A stretch of 64,000 nucleotides of DNA from positions 1 to 64,000 of the forward strand of contig CAIPVV010000043.1 in the NCBI GenBank assembly GCA_903868595.1, written 5' to 3'. The notes under the pieces are model-generated. The model was given only the letters and a program-made list of their open reading frames with translations, was not told where the DNA came from and ran no database searches. Within the stretch, counting starts at the first letter, position 1, and every line of letters begins with the position of its first letter. Below, piece by piece: positions 53,041-61,455 of the stretch. Source of the stretch: an uncultured Pseudomonadota bacterium (lineage in GTDB: Bacteria > Pseudomonadota > Gammaproteobacteria > Steroidobacterales > Steroidobacteraceae). The translations under genes and the position numbers were made by a program.

Positions 53041-55181
53041 GGCTTGCGGGCCGCCAGTGCCGCCGCTTCCACCCTGGCCTGGCCGGCGACGTAGCCGCGG
53101 ATGGCCTCGGCGCCGCCCTCGGGCAGGAAGCGCTTCCAGGCGATCATGCCGGTGTTCTGCAGCGCGCCGTCCTCGACGATGCTGCGCCAGGCGTCCTTGC
53201 TGCCCAGCGCGGCGGAGCGACGCAGGTCCGGCAGGATGTTGGGCGACATCGCATTGATGCCATGGCAGCGCGCACAGCGGTTGAGGTAGAGGTCCGCACC
53301 GACCTTGACCGAGTCGGCCGTGAAGTCCTCGGCGACGACGACCGGCGGTCCGGCGGCGGGCGGATCTCCCGCCAGGGTCGCGGTGCCGCCCAGCTTGAAG
53401 GCAACCAGCCGGCCGTTCTGGCGGGCACGCACGTCAGGCGTGCCGGCGATGATGCTGCCGCCGCCCTGGCCGGTGGTGACCAGCACGTACTGCTCGCCGT
53501 CCACCGCGTAGCTCACGACGCCACCGGCGACCGCGTTGGGGGTCTCGTGGCTCCAGATCTTCTCGCCTGTGTCGGCGCGGTAGGCGACGAGCTCTCCCAT
53601 CACCACGTTGCGGCTGTGGCCTTGGAACACGACGCCACCGGCCGTGGCCATGACCGCCCCGCCCAGGCCGGGCATCTTCCACGCCGCTTTCTGCGCCACC
53701 GGGTCCCAGGCCAGCAGGTAGTTGGCCGGCTTGGGCGCGTTCGGGTCCGGGTTCGGGGCCGCCTGGCCCGGAGCGTGGTTGGTGAAGTGATAGGTGCCGA
53801 TGTTGTCCAGGCCCTTCACGTACTCGTACGTCGGCCGCGGCACGTGCCGTGCGGAGCTGTAGTCGCTGGCCTGCAGGTACATGAAGCCCGTCTTGGGGCT
53901 GAACGCCGTCGGTGCCCACGAATGGCCGCCACCTTCGCCGGGGCTCGCGGTGAACGGCTGCTTGCGCGAGTCGTACCAGGCGAGCGGATTCATGATCGGG
54001 CGGCCGGTCTTCTTGTCGATGCCCTTGGCCCAGTTGATGCCGGCGATGTAGGGCTCGGCGGAAATGAGCTCGCCGGTCTTGCGGTCCAGCTCATAGAAGA
54101 AGCCGTTCTTCGGCGTGTGCATCAGCACCTTGCGTGCCTGCCCGCCGAGGTTGAGGTCCGCGAGGATCATGTCCGCGACGGAGTCGTAGTCCCAGATGTC
54201 CCCCGGCGTTTCCTGGTAGTGCCACCGGTAGGCGCCGGTCTTGGCATCCAGCGCCACGACCGAGTCGATGAACAGGTTGTCGCCCTTGCCCTCGGAGCGG
54301 AAGGTGCGCAGCCACGGGAACCCATTGCCCGTCGCCAGGTACACCTGGTCGAAGTCCGGGTCGTAGACAATGGAGTTCCAGACATTGCCGCCGCCGCGGT
54401 AGTCATTGGGCTTGCCGAACCAGGTCGCCTGCGCCTTGCTCGCCAGCACCGCGTCCGAGGCCGCGCCGTCCGGCTTGGCCGGGTCGCCCGGCACGGTGAA
54501 GAAGCGCCAGGCCATCTCGCCCGTGTCCGCCTTGTAGGCACTCACGTAGCCGCGGCCGCCAAACTCCCCGCCGCTGTTGCCGATGAATACCAGGCCCGCG
54601 CCCACGCGCGGCGCGCCGCTGATGGCGTGCGTGGATTCCGGGTCGAACGTGGCCGTGCTCCACACCTGCTTGCCGCTGGCCGCGTCGATCGCGATCAGGC
54701 GACCGTCGAACGTGGCCACATAGACCTTGCCCTGGTAGACGGCGGCGCCGCGGCTCACCACGTCGCAGCAGTTCATCGCGGCGTGGGGGCCTGCGACCTT
54801 CGGGTCGAATTCCCACAGTGCCTTGCCGGTCTTGGCATCGGCCGCGTAGACCTTGCTCCAGGCGGTGGTCACGTACACCACGCCATCGACGACCAGCGCG
54901 GTGGATTCCTGCCCCCGGTTGGTGTCGAAGTCCATCGACCAGGCGGGCTTGAGGTCCTTGATGTTGTCGGGTGTTATCTGGTTCAGGCCCGAGAAGCGCT
55001 GCGCCTGCTGGTTGCCGCCATAGACCATCCAGTTCTGCGGCTCGCTGTCGGCCTTCGCCAGTCGCGCATCGTCGACCTGGGCTGCGGGTTTGGGGGCCAA
55101 AGCGGCCGGCGGTGGCGCCTGCTTGGCGCAGGCGGCGAGCAGCAGGGCGAGGCTAAACAGTGCGATGGAGGTGTGCTTCAT
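53037..55181 (-). CDS. PQQ-dependent dehydrogenase lipoprotein with cytochrome c domain
   Basis: A 714-residue quinohaemoprotein. The N-terminus (SIALFSLALLLAACAKQ) is a lipoprotein signal with lipobox LAAC, so it is anchored to a membrane in the periplasm. Propeller marks: MNCCDVVSRG (vicinal disulfide), GDIWDYDSVAD with catalytic Asp331 and Asp333, the lanthanide-type second Asp. The C-terminal cytochrome c has CARCHGIN and a late Met (NTGMIAW). It overlaps the genes on both sides by ATGA. It differs from the first PQQ dehydrogenase (44189) in sequence and anchoring. Substrate unknown. Confidence 0.93.
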   Translation of the reverse strand: MKHTSIALFSLALLLAACAKQAPPPAALAPKPAAQVDDARLAKADSEPQNWMVYGGNQQAQRFSGLNQITPDNIKDLKPAWSMDFDTNRGQESTALVVDGVVYVTTAWSKVYAADAKTGKALWEFDPKVAGPHAAMNCCDVVSRGAAVYQGKVYVATFDGRLIAIDAASGKQVWSTATFDPESTHAISGAPRVGAGLVFIGNSGGEFGGRGYVSAYKADTGEMAWRFFTVPGDPAKPDGAASDAVLASKAQATWFGKPNDYRGGGNVWNSIVYDPDFDQVYLATGNGFPWLRTFRSEGKGDNLFIDSVVALDAKTGAYRWHYQETPGDIWDYDSVADMILADLNLGGQARKVLMHTPKNGFFYELDRKTGELISAEPYIAGINWAKGIDKKTGRPIMNPLAWYDSRKQPFTASPGEGGGHSWAPTAFSPKTGFMYLQASDYSSARHVPRPTYEYVKGLDNIGTYHFTNHAPGQAAPNPDPNAPKPANYLLAWDPVAQKAAWKMPGLGGAVMATAGGVVFQGHSRNVVMGELVAYRADTGEKIWSHETPNAVAGGVVSYAVDGEQYVLVTTGQGGGSIIAGTPDVRARQNGRLVAFKLGGTATLAGDPPAAGPPVVVAEDFTADSVKVGADLYLNRCARCHGINAMSPNILPDLRRSAALGSKDAWRSIVEDGALQNTGMIAWKRFLPEGGAEAIRGYVAGQARVEAAALAARKP

Positions 55182-56101
55182 GATTGGGTGCTCTTGGGCC
55201 AGCTGTCCTTGAATTGCATCAGTACCGAGCGCAGCGTACGCGCCTTGCGGCCGGTCAACTGCTCCACGGCGTCCGTGAGCACGTTGAAATAGCCTTCGCG
55301 AATGGACTGCCCGAAGGTGACCATGTCGTCGCTGGACCAGGGTATGGGCGCGGTCACCGGGTCGTCCGACGCGTGGCGCGGCACGCCCAGGGAGTCGAAA
55401 TAGGCGAACATCGCCGCATCGCTCACCGGCTTGTACTGCACCGGGATGCCACTGATTTCCACTGCCATCGCGATGGCCTTGGGGAAGCTCAGCAGCTCCG
55501 GGCCCGTGATGTCGTAGGCCTTGTACTCGTGCCCCGGGGTGGTTAACGCGCCGACGGCCGAGGCGATGCAGTCCTCGCGGGAGACGAAGGCGATCGGGCC
55601 GTCGTGGGCATTATCGGGCAGCACGCCGGAGGCCAGCGCCGGCGGCACGACGGCGGCGGCGATGGCCTCCGCGTACTGGCTGTCGCGCAGGAACGTCCAG
55701 GCGGCGCCGGAGGCTTCGATCAGCTCCTCGGTCGCGCGATGGTCGAGCTTCACGATGGCCGGGTTGGTTGGATTGGCGGCGTTCAGGATCGACGTGTAGA
55801 CGATGTGCTTGACGCCGGCCTGCACAGCGGCGCGGATGGCGTTGGCATGCTGGCCGACGCGCGAGCCCACGCGGGCGGTACTGATCAGCAGCATCTGGGT
55901 GCCGCCCGCGAAGGCGGCGGGCAGCGAGGCCGGGTCGTCGAAGTCGGCAAAGCGCACGGCAGCGCCGCGCGCGGCCAGGTCGGCAAGGCCCGCCGGCTTG
56001 CGCGTGGTGAAGATGAGCTCGGATGGCGGGACCTTGGTCAGCAGCAGCTCGGCGGCTGCCCGACCGAATCCGCCCGAGGCGCCGGTAACGATAATGGCCA
56101 T
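55178..56101 (-). CDS. NmrA-like/atypical SDR oxidoreductase
   Basis: A 307-residue protein. It starts MAIIVTGASGGFGRAAAELLL with the GxxGxxG nucleotide loop, and TFLRDSQYAEAI is the conserved middle segment of QorB/NmrA-type proteins (atypical SDRs, which reduce quinones or act as redox sensors). The Met at 56101 is preferred over an in-frame upstream start. Its stop overlaps the ATG of the PQQ dehydrogenase by four bases (ATGA). As first gene of the three-gene operon it may act on the quinone pool or on the product of the alcohol dehydrogenase. Confidence 0.87.
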   Translation of the reverse strand: MAIIVTGASGGFGRAAAELLLTKVPPSELIFTTRKPAGLADLAARGAAVRFADFDDPASLPAAFAGGTQMLLISTARVGSRVGQHANAIRAAVQAGVKHIVYTSILNAANPTNPAIVKLDHRATEELIEASGAAWTFLRDSQYAEAIAAAVVPPALASGVLPDNAHDGPIAFVSREDCIASAVGALTTPGHEYKAYDITGPELLSFPKAIAMAVEISGIPVQYKPVSDAAMFAYFDSLGVPRHASDDPVTAPIPWSSDDMVTFGQSIREGYFNVLTDAVEQLTGRKARTLRSVLMQFKDSWPKSTQS

Positions 56102-56204
56102 GAACTGTGTTCCCCCGGTTTTCTTCAAGCCTAGCATCCGTCCGGCGCCGCCGGCGTTTCCAGGCGGCTGGCGGGGGCGCGGTTAGGCGGTTATTTTAGC
56201 GTTG

Positions 56205-56996
56205 ATGCCACAACTTGCCGCTAACGTTTCTACGCTCTTCACCGAGTTGCCGTTCCTGGCCCGCTACGATGCGGCCGCCGCGGCCGGCTTCCGGGGCGTG
56301 GAGTGCCAGTTCCCCTACGCCGTGCCGGCCGAGGCCATCCAGGAGCGCCTGCTGCGCCATGGCCTCAAACAGGTGCTGCTCAATGCGCCGCCCGGGAACG
56401 CTGCGGCGGGGGAGCGCGGCATCGCCGGGCTGCCCGGCCGCATCCAGGAGTTCCGGGATACCTTCCCCCAGGCACTGCACTACGCACGGGTGACGGGCTG
56501 CTCCCGGATCCACGTGATGGCGGGCCTGCAACCCGAGGCGGTGCCGGTGACCGCCTGCCGGGAGGTCTTCGTCCAGAACCTGGCCTATGCCGCCGACCTG
56601 GCCGCCCCGGACGGCATCCAGGTGCTGGTGGAGGCGATCAACACGCGGGTCGACGTGCCGGGGTACCTGATCGACTCCTCGGCCGCCGCCGTGGAGTGCA
56701 TCCGCCGTGCCGCGCGTCCGAACATCGGTTTCCAGTACGACGTCTATCACATGCAGATCGTGGAGGGTGACCTGGCCCGCACCATCGAGCGCCTGCTGCC
56801 GGTCATCGGCCACATCCAGATCGCCGACAATCCGGGCCGCCACGAGCCGGGCACCGGCGAGATCAACTTCCCTTGGCTGCTGTCGCAGCTGGATGCTCTG
56901 GGATACGGCGGCTGGGTGGGCTGCGAATACCACCCGGCGGGTAGCACCGTATCCGGCTTGGGCTGGGCCCAGTCCTACCTGCATCCGGATTCATGA
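56205..56996 (+). CDS. Hydroxypyruvate isomerase-like TIM-barrel protein
   Basis: A 263-residue TIM-barrel of the hydroxypyruvate isomerase/AP endonuclease 2 superfamily. LLVEAIN-like VLVEAINTRVDVPGYL, NIGFQYDVYHMQIVEGDL and HIQIADNPGRHEPGTGEINF give the metal-binding Glu, Asp, Gln/His and Glu expected for Hyi. It would interconvert hydroxypyruvate and tartronate semialdehyde, or a related keto sugar. Start ATG at 56205. It overlaps the FAD monooxygenase start by four bases (ATGA), an unexpected pairing. Confidence 0.88.
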   Translation: MPQLAANVSTLFTELPFLARYDAAAAAGFRGVECQFPYAVPAEAIQERLLRHGLKQVLLNAPPGNAAAGERGIAGLPGRIQEFRDTFPQALHYARVTGCSRIHVMAGLQPEAVPVTACREVFVQNLAYAADLAAPDGIQVLVEAINTRVDVPGYLIDSSAAAVECIRRAARPNIGFQYDVYHMQIVEGDLARTIERLLPVIGHIQIADNPGRHEPGTGEINFPWLLSQLDALGYGGWVGCEYHPAGSTVSGLGWAQSYLHPDS

Positions 56997-58651
56997 CCAC
57001 GCCGGTCGAGGCAACGGTTGCCATCGTCGGGGGCGGACCCGTCGGCCTGTGCCTGGCGATGGACCTTGCCGCCCGCGGCGTTGACGTGGTGGTACTGGAG
57101 CGGCGGGCGGCGGGCGAGCTGCCCAGCGTCAAGTGCAATCACGTCTCCTCCCGCACCATGGAGACCTTTCGGCGCCTGGGATTCGTTGCAGAGGTCCGGG
57201 CGGCGGGTCTGCCGGACGACTATCCCAATGATGTGGTCTTTCGCACGCGGGCCACGGGGTTTGAGCTCACCCGCATTCCCATCCCGTGCCGGACCGAGCG
57301 CTATACCCGCCAGGGCGGCCCGGACTGCGGCTGGCCGACGCCGGAGCCGGCCCACCGCATCAACCAGATATACCTGGAGCCGATTCTTTTCGATCGCGCC
57401 GCCCGCACGCCGGGCGTGCGCATCCTCAGCCGCGCCGAGGTCGAGACCTTCCAGCAGGATGAGGCGGGTGTCACGGCGACCGTACGAGACCTTGCGAACG
57501 CGCGGACCTACACCGTGCGGTCCCGATACCTGGTCGGCTGCGACGGGGGGCGCTCAATGGTGCGCAAGCGGATCGGCGCGACGCTCACCGGCGATGAGGT
57601 GATCCAGCGCGTGCAGTCGACGTATTTCCGCGCTCCCGACCTCTACGCGCGACTTACCAAGCCCGATGCGTGGATGAGCTACCTCTATAGTCCGCAGCGC
57701 CAGGGGAACCTGGTGGCCATCGATGGCCGCGAGACCTGGCTGTTGCATAATTATCTGCTGCCGCACGAGCCGGACTTTGAGTCCGTGGATCGCGATCGCT
57801 GCCTCCGCCAGCTGCTGGGCGTGGGGGATGACTTTCAGTACGAGCTGCTGTCCAAGGAGGACTGGGTCGGCCGGCGGCTTGTCGCGGATCGCTTCCGTGA
57901 TCGCCGCGTGTTCATCAGCGGCGACGCCGCGCACCTCTGGGTGCCCTACGCGGGCTACGGCATGAATGCCGGGATCGCCGACGCGATGAACCTCTCCTGG
58001 CAGCTCGCGGCCCATCTTCAGGGGTGGGGGGGCGAGGGGATGCTGGCCGCACACGAGCGCGAGCGTCATCCCATCACCGAACAGGTCTCCCGCTTCGCCA
58101 TGAAGCACGCCGTCGGGGCGATTCGGGAACGCACCAGCCTTCCCGCGGAGCTGGAGCAGGACTCGCCGGCGGGCGCCGAGGCGCGCGCGGCCGTGGGTCG
58201 GGCGGCCTATGCGCTCAACGTGCAGCAGTTCGCCTGCGCGGGATTGAACTATGGCTATTACTACGACCGCTCGCCGTTGATCGCCTACGACGGGGAGCCA
58301 CAGCCGGCCTACACGATGCACGAGTACACGCCCTCGACCGTGCCGGGCTGCCGGACGCCCCACCTCTGGCTCCCGGACGGACGCTCGCTGTATGACGCGC
58401 TCGGTACCGGCTACACGTTGCTGCGCTTCGAGCGGAACGTGGCCGTGGACGCGCTGCGTGCTGCGGCCGCCGCCCGGCAGGTGCCGCTGGTCGTCCTGGA
58501 CGTGGAGGCGACGCAGGTGCCAGCCTGCTACCGCCACAAGCTGCTGCTGAGCCGGCCGGACCAGCACGTGGCCTGGCGGGGCGATGCGATCCCGGCCGAG
58601 GTGGGGGCGCTGGTGGAGCGAATTCGGGGGGCTGGCCCACCTACAGAATAA
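56993..58651 (+). CDS. FAD-dependent aromatic hydroxylase (group A)
   Basis: A 552-residue flavin monooxygenase. GGGPVGLCLAMDLAARG (GxGxxG), the DG motif LVGCDGGRSMVRKRIG and the GDAAHLWVPYAGYGMNAG segment (GD motif) identify group A hydroxylases like MhpA, phenol and resorcinol hydroxylases. The C-terminal thioredoxin-like region, with RHKLLLSRPDQHVAWRGD, is also typical. It likely ortho-hydroxylates a phenolic compound with NAD(P)H and O2. It overlaps the Hyi-like gene. A broken LigA-type gene lies just downstream on the other strand, in keeping with an eroded aromatic degradation locus. Confidence 0.92.
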   Translation: MTTPVEATVAIVGGGPVGLCLAMDLAARGVDVVVLERRAAGELPSVKCNHVSSRTMETFRRLGFVAEVRAAGLPDDYPNDVVFRTRATGFELTRIPIPCRTERYTRQGGPDCGWPTPEPAHRINQIYLEPILFDRAARTPGVRILSRAEVETFQQDEAGVTATVRDLANARTYTVRSRYLVGCDGGRSMVRKRIGATLTGDEVIQRVQSTYFRAPDLYARLTKPDAWMSYLYSPQRQGNLVAIDGRETWLLHNYLLPHEPDFESVDRDRCLRQLLGVGDDFQYELLSKEDWVGRRLVADRFRDRRVFISGDAAHLWVPYAGYGMNAGIADAMNLSWQLAAHLQGWGGEGMLAAHERERHPITEQVSRFAMKHAVGAIRERTSLPAELEQDSPAGAEARAAVGRAAYALNVQQFACAGLNYGYYYDRSPLIAYDGEPQPAYTMHEYTPSTVPGCRTPHLWLPDGRSLYDALGTGYTLLRFERNVAVDALRAAAAARQVPLVVLDVEATQVPACYRHKLLLSRPDQHVAWRGDAIPAEVGALVERIRGAGPPTE

Positions 58652-58675
58652 AAAATTACAGCCCTTACAATCTTT

Positions 58676-58692
58676 TGCACTTTTTTCGTGCA
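58676..58692. other. Small hairpin after the monooxygenase gene
   Basis: TGCAC (58676-58680) and GTGCA (58688-58692) pair around a T-rich loop 25 bases past the monooxygenase stop, in an A/T-rich patch. It is too short to be a convincing terminator. Confidence 0.3.
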
Positions 58693-58810
58693 TGATGGGA
58701 TGAGAAGTAATGAGAAGCCCGTCACAGGGCTCCACTGCAGGGGAAGCGTCCACATGACCACTTGCGGGATCGCCGTTGGCAGCCGCCGCGCTGCTGCCAG
58801 GAGTCACTGA

Positions 58811-59014
58811 ATGGCCAGCCAGGAAGCGGTGCACCAAACGGAAGTCATCCTCGACGTTCGCGAGGGCTTGGAGCTGCAGGAGGAGTACTTCCACTCCCGC
58901 CAGGAATTGCACCAAGTGCTGCGGGAGCTGGGGTTCGACCTCCAGCCGGAAAGCCGGCCGATCGCCAGTGAGAGGAGGCGGTCCCGCAAGGGCCAAACCG
59001 CCTCAGGCCCTTAG
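58811..59014 (+). CDS. Small hypothetical coiled-coil-like protein
   Basis: A 67-residue protein. The middle (LDVREGLELQEEYFHSRQEL then HQVLRELGFDL) is predicted helical with regular Leu/Glu spacing, and the C-terminal 20 residues are basic. AGGAG about eight bases before the ATG supports translation. No family recognised. It follows the FAD monooxygenase after 159 bases. Confidence 0.45.
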   Translation: MASQEAVHQTEVILDVREGLELQEEYFHSRQELHQVLRELGFDLQPESRPIASERRRSRKGQTASGP

Positions 59015-59049
59015 GCCGTCGCCTCCAGCACGACGGTCGCGGCTGCTGT

Positions 59050-59175
59050 GTTGGATAGGGGGATGTAGGCGTTAAGGAAGAGCGCATCGTGCTCAAGGCA
59101 TAGCCCTTCAGGGCTTCCACGCCGTCGAAGACGGGTGTGCCGGGAATGACTCGCCGGGTTGATGCCGCCGATACC
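59050..59175 (-). pseudogene. Remnant of a LigA-type extradiol dioxygenase alpha subunit
   Basis: The minus-strand frame reads RRVIPGTPVFDGVEALKGYA then LSTM. This is the N-terminal motif of protocatechuate 4,5-dioxygenase alpha subunits (IPGT..FDG...KGYALN.M). A frame change follows, and only about 30 codons remain; no clear start codon is present. No LigB-type subunit is near. Confidence 0.6.
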
Positions 59176-59438
59176 CTGTCTGCTGCGCCGATATGGCGGG
59201 ATCCAAATCCTGTTGCGACAGGGATGTGGGAGAAAAAAGGCCGTAAAATCCGTCTTTTGCGCAGGACGAGCGTGGCAAGTACCTAGAACTCCGGGCGGCT
59301 GGACTCGATGGCGTCAAAACCCGTGAAAGCCCCCTCGGACGGGTGCTCTGGGCCGCGGGCCATCACGATGCGCAAGGGCAATACTTCGAATTTTCGCGCT
59401 AGCGCTGCAGATAACTTCCAAAATGGTTATTTTGTGGA

Positions 59439-59458
59439 GTAGTATTTGAAAATACTAC
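59439..59458. promoter_or_regulatory. 20-bp palindrome, probable operator
   Basis: GTAGTATTT, then GA, then AAATACTAC: a perfect 9-bp inverted repeat with two-base spacer in an AT-rich region, about 335 bases upstream of the REC-MarR gene. Its length and symmetry fit the site of a dimeric winged-helix regulator such as a MarR-type protein. Confidence 0.55.
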
Positions 59459-59792
59459 GTAGAAGGCATCTGTAAGCTTTTTGTCGGATAGGATTGGAGA
59501 GCTGTTTACGCCGTGTATTGAGCTCGCGTCGCGTTAGAGCCGGTGCCGCGTGCGGTGCTTCTCGCCGCTCGGGCTCCGCGCCTTGCCGAGGGGAAGCCGG
59601 AGCGTTGCCGCCCAGTGGAGGCTCGGGAGCACCCGGCTTGTCCAGGTCTGGGGCGATCCGGCTGAAGGCGAACCACGCAGGCGGTTGTTCCCGGCGACCA
59701 GGCGGGGCGTGCAGGTCGAACTCGAAAGTCGGAGCTGTAACGCCTCGGAAGCGATCGCTTCCAGATGGCTTTTCGCGGTGGAGAGTAACGGG

Positions 59793-60689
59793 ATGCCTGA
59801 CCGGAAGATGAATCAAGTCCTGCTGGTGGATGACGATCCACTGGTGCTGGAAATCTATGACAGCGTGCTATCCGCCTCCGGATATGCCTGCACGGCTGTC
59901 ACCAGCCCGGAGTCAGCGCTTGAGCAGTTGAATTCGATGCCGGATTGCGCCGTGTTAGTTACTGACCTGCAGATGCCCGCACTGAACGGCATCGATCTGA
60001 TGCGGGCGATTCGCGAGCGATTCCCGGAGCGCGGTTGGTTGCAACTGGTAGTGATCACCGGTATTGCGACCCTGGAGTCGGCTATCGACTCCCTGCGACT
60101 TGATGCCATGGAATACCTGCAGAAGCCGGTCTCTCCAGCGGACCTGCAGCGAACGGTATCCCGCGCGGTGCTTCGCGCTGAGACCTTGCGGCGGCTGGCC
60201 TCCCGGGCAGATGCCGGCGAGCCCCTGGACGACCTGCAGCAGGTGGCAGATCTGGCAGGTCAGTTGGTCAAGCAGATTCGAGAAATGCAGGTATCACCAC
60301 CCCGCGCACCCATCGCAATGCGTGAGGTGCCGGGCACTCAGTCCGACGAACGCCAGCTTACCCTGCGATTTATCTGGCAGCTGCAGGAAACACGTCGCGA
60401 GGTGTTCCAGGGGTCAACCCTGTCTGAGAGTTCCTGGGAAATCCTCACGGAATTAATGTCCCTGGAGCTCTCCGGACGTCGGACTTCCGTCAGCGGGCTC
60501 TGCCTGGCGGCGAAGTGCCCGGTCACCACGGCGCTACGTCGCATAGATGAGCTTACTGATCTGGGCTTGATCTTGAAGGAGCCCGACTCGAACGACGCGC
60601 GTCGCATGTACGTGCGCATGACTGAGCTCGGGCACCAAAAGATGGAAATGTTCCTCTCCCGCGTCGCCCAGGGTCTGGGTAGGCAATAG
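59793..60689 (+). CDS. Response regulator with MarR-type DNA-binding domain
   Basis: A 298-residue fusion. Residues 6-125 are a receiver domain: acidic DDD at 13-15, phosphoacceptor D58 in VTDLQMPALNG, Lys in EYLQKPVSP. Residues about 185-298 are a MarR-like winged helix: SVSGLCLAAKCPVTTALRRIDELTDLGLI is the helix-turn-helix and EPDSNDARRMYVRMTELG the wing. The middle is helical linker. Receiver-MarR fusions are uncommon; most response regulators use OmpR, NarL or NtrC outputs. GGAG about eight bases before the ATG at 59793 fixes the start. No histidine kinase is adjacent. Confidence 0.87.
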   Translation: MPDRKMNQVLLVDDDPLVLEIYDSVLSASGYACTAVTSPESALEQLNSMPDCAVLVTDLQMPALNGIDLMRAIRERFPERGWLQLVVITGIATLESAIDSLRLDAMEYLQKPVSPADLQRTVSRAVLRAETLRRLASRADAGEPLDDLQQVADLAGQLVKQIREMQVSPPRAPIAMREVPGTQSDERQLTLRFIWQLQETRREVFQGSTLSESSWEILTELMSLELSGRRTSVSGLCLAAKCPVTTALRRIDELTDLGLILKEPDSNDARRMYVRMTELGHQKMEMFLSRVAQGLGRQ

Positions 60690-61455
60690 CGCTCCAGAGA
60701 GTCGGCCGGTCTCGTTACGCGGACCGCACCCGTTGCAGCTTAAGCGGACTGCGGAACGCGGCGAACTGTACCCACGCCAACGGTGTCCCGGCACGCGTAA
60801 AGTCCGGTACGGACCTGAGAAACTCCGCCCCGACCGGGCGCGTGGCCAGGTGCGCGATCATCGAGCCCAGGCAGGCGTGCGCGCCTCCGCCAAATCCCAA
60901 TGCCTCTTCGGCCGGCGCGCGATGTCGAATCGTTCGGCGTTCGGATACTTGCGCTCATCGCGATTGCCGGAGCCGTGGCACAGGGCTACACAGCCCCCGC
61001 GTGTCATCGCCTGCCCCTGCAGCGCCACATCCCGGGCCAACACGCGCGTGCCCTGTCGCTACGGGACAGCTGCAAGAAAGCAGCTGGATGTCTCCGTAGC
61101 AGCCCTTGGGCTAACGCCTGCCAGCGCATACACGGGGTTGGCCTCTCGGATCTGCAGCAAGCGCCGGGCCGGGGAGACTCCGATGGCCACGGCGCTCGAC
61201 GGGAGGACGGCGGTACAGCGCCGTGTGCAGGCGGCTGCATTTCGGCCGTGCGTTTGCCCAAGCGGACGGTCCGGCAGGTGCGAATGCCTGAGAATGCGGT
61301 GCCTCGCGTACCTAACGGGATGACTCTGCAATCGACTTTGGAATTGACCTATGGATTGCGCCGTTAAGCCACTAGCGCAGTGGACTCCCGGTTGCGCACC
61401 CGTTTCGAGTAGATTGTGCAGTGAGCCAAACTGACCCGATGCCCGGGGGTGAAAC
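60690..61455. other. Non-coding stretch dominated by a decayed P450
   Basis: No intact gene. Most of 60715-61230 is the P450 C-terminal remnant (separate entry); 61231-61455 holds nothing I recognise other than the leader of the next gene. Confidence 0.5.
60715..61230 (-). pseudogene. Cytochrome P450 remnant, C-terminal half, with frameshifts
   Basis: Three minus-strand frames together give a P450 C-terminus. Around 61230-61050: RRLLQIREANPVYALA and LLRRHPAAFLQLSRSD (ExxR-region neighbourhood, frame lost). Around 61040-60890: LARDVALQGQAMTRGGCVAL then GNRDERKYPNAERFDIARRP. Around 60900-60715: FGGGAHACLGSMIAHLATRP, with the haem Cys, to a normal C-terminus. At least two or three indels separate the frames, for example a one-base loss just before FGGG. 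Clearly no longer functional. The N-terminal portion is missing here. Confidence 0.8.

Larger units (their letters stand above)
59015..59792. other. Long non-coding stretch with LigA remnant and operator-like palindrome
   Basis: About 780 bases without an intact gene. It contains a minus-strand LigA-like remnant (59050-59175), an AT-rich segment around 59400-59470 with a 20-bp palindrome, and the leader of the REC-MarR gene. Composition drops in GC compared with the flanks around 59390-59500. Confidence 0.5.
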
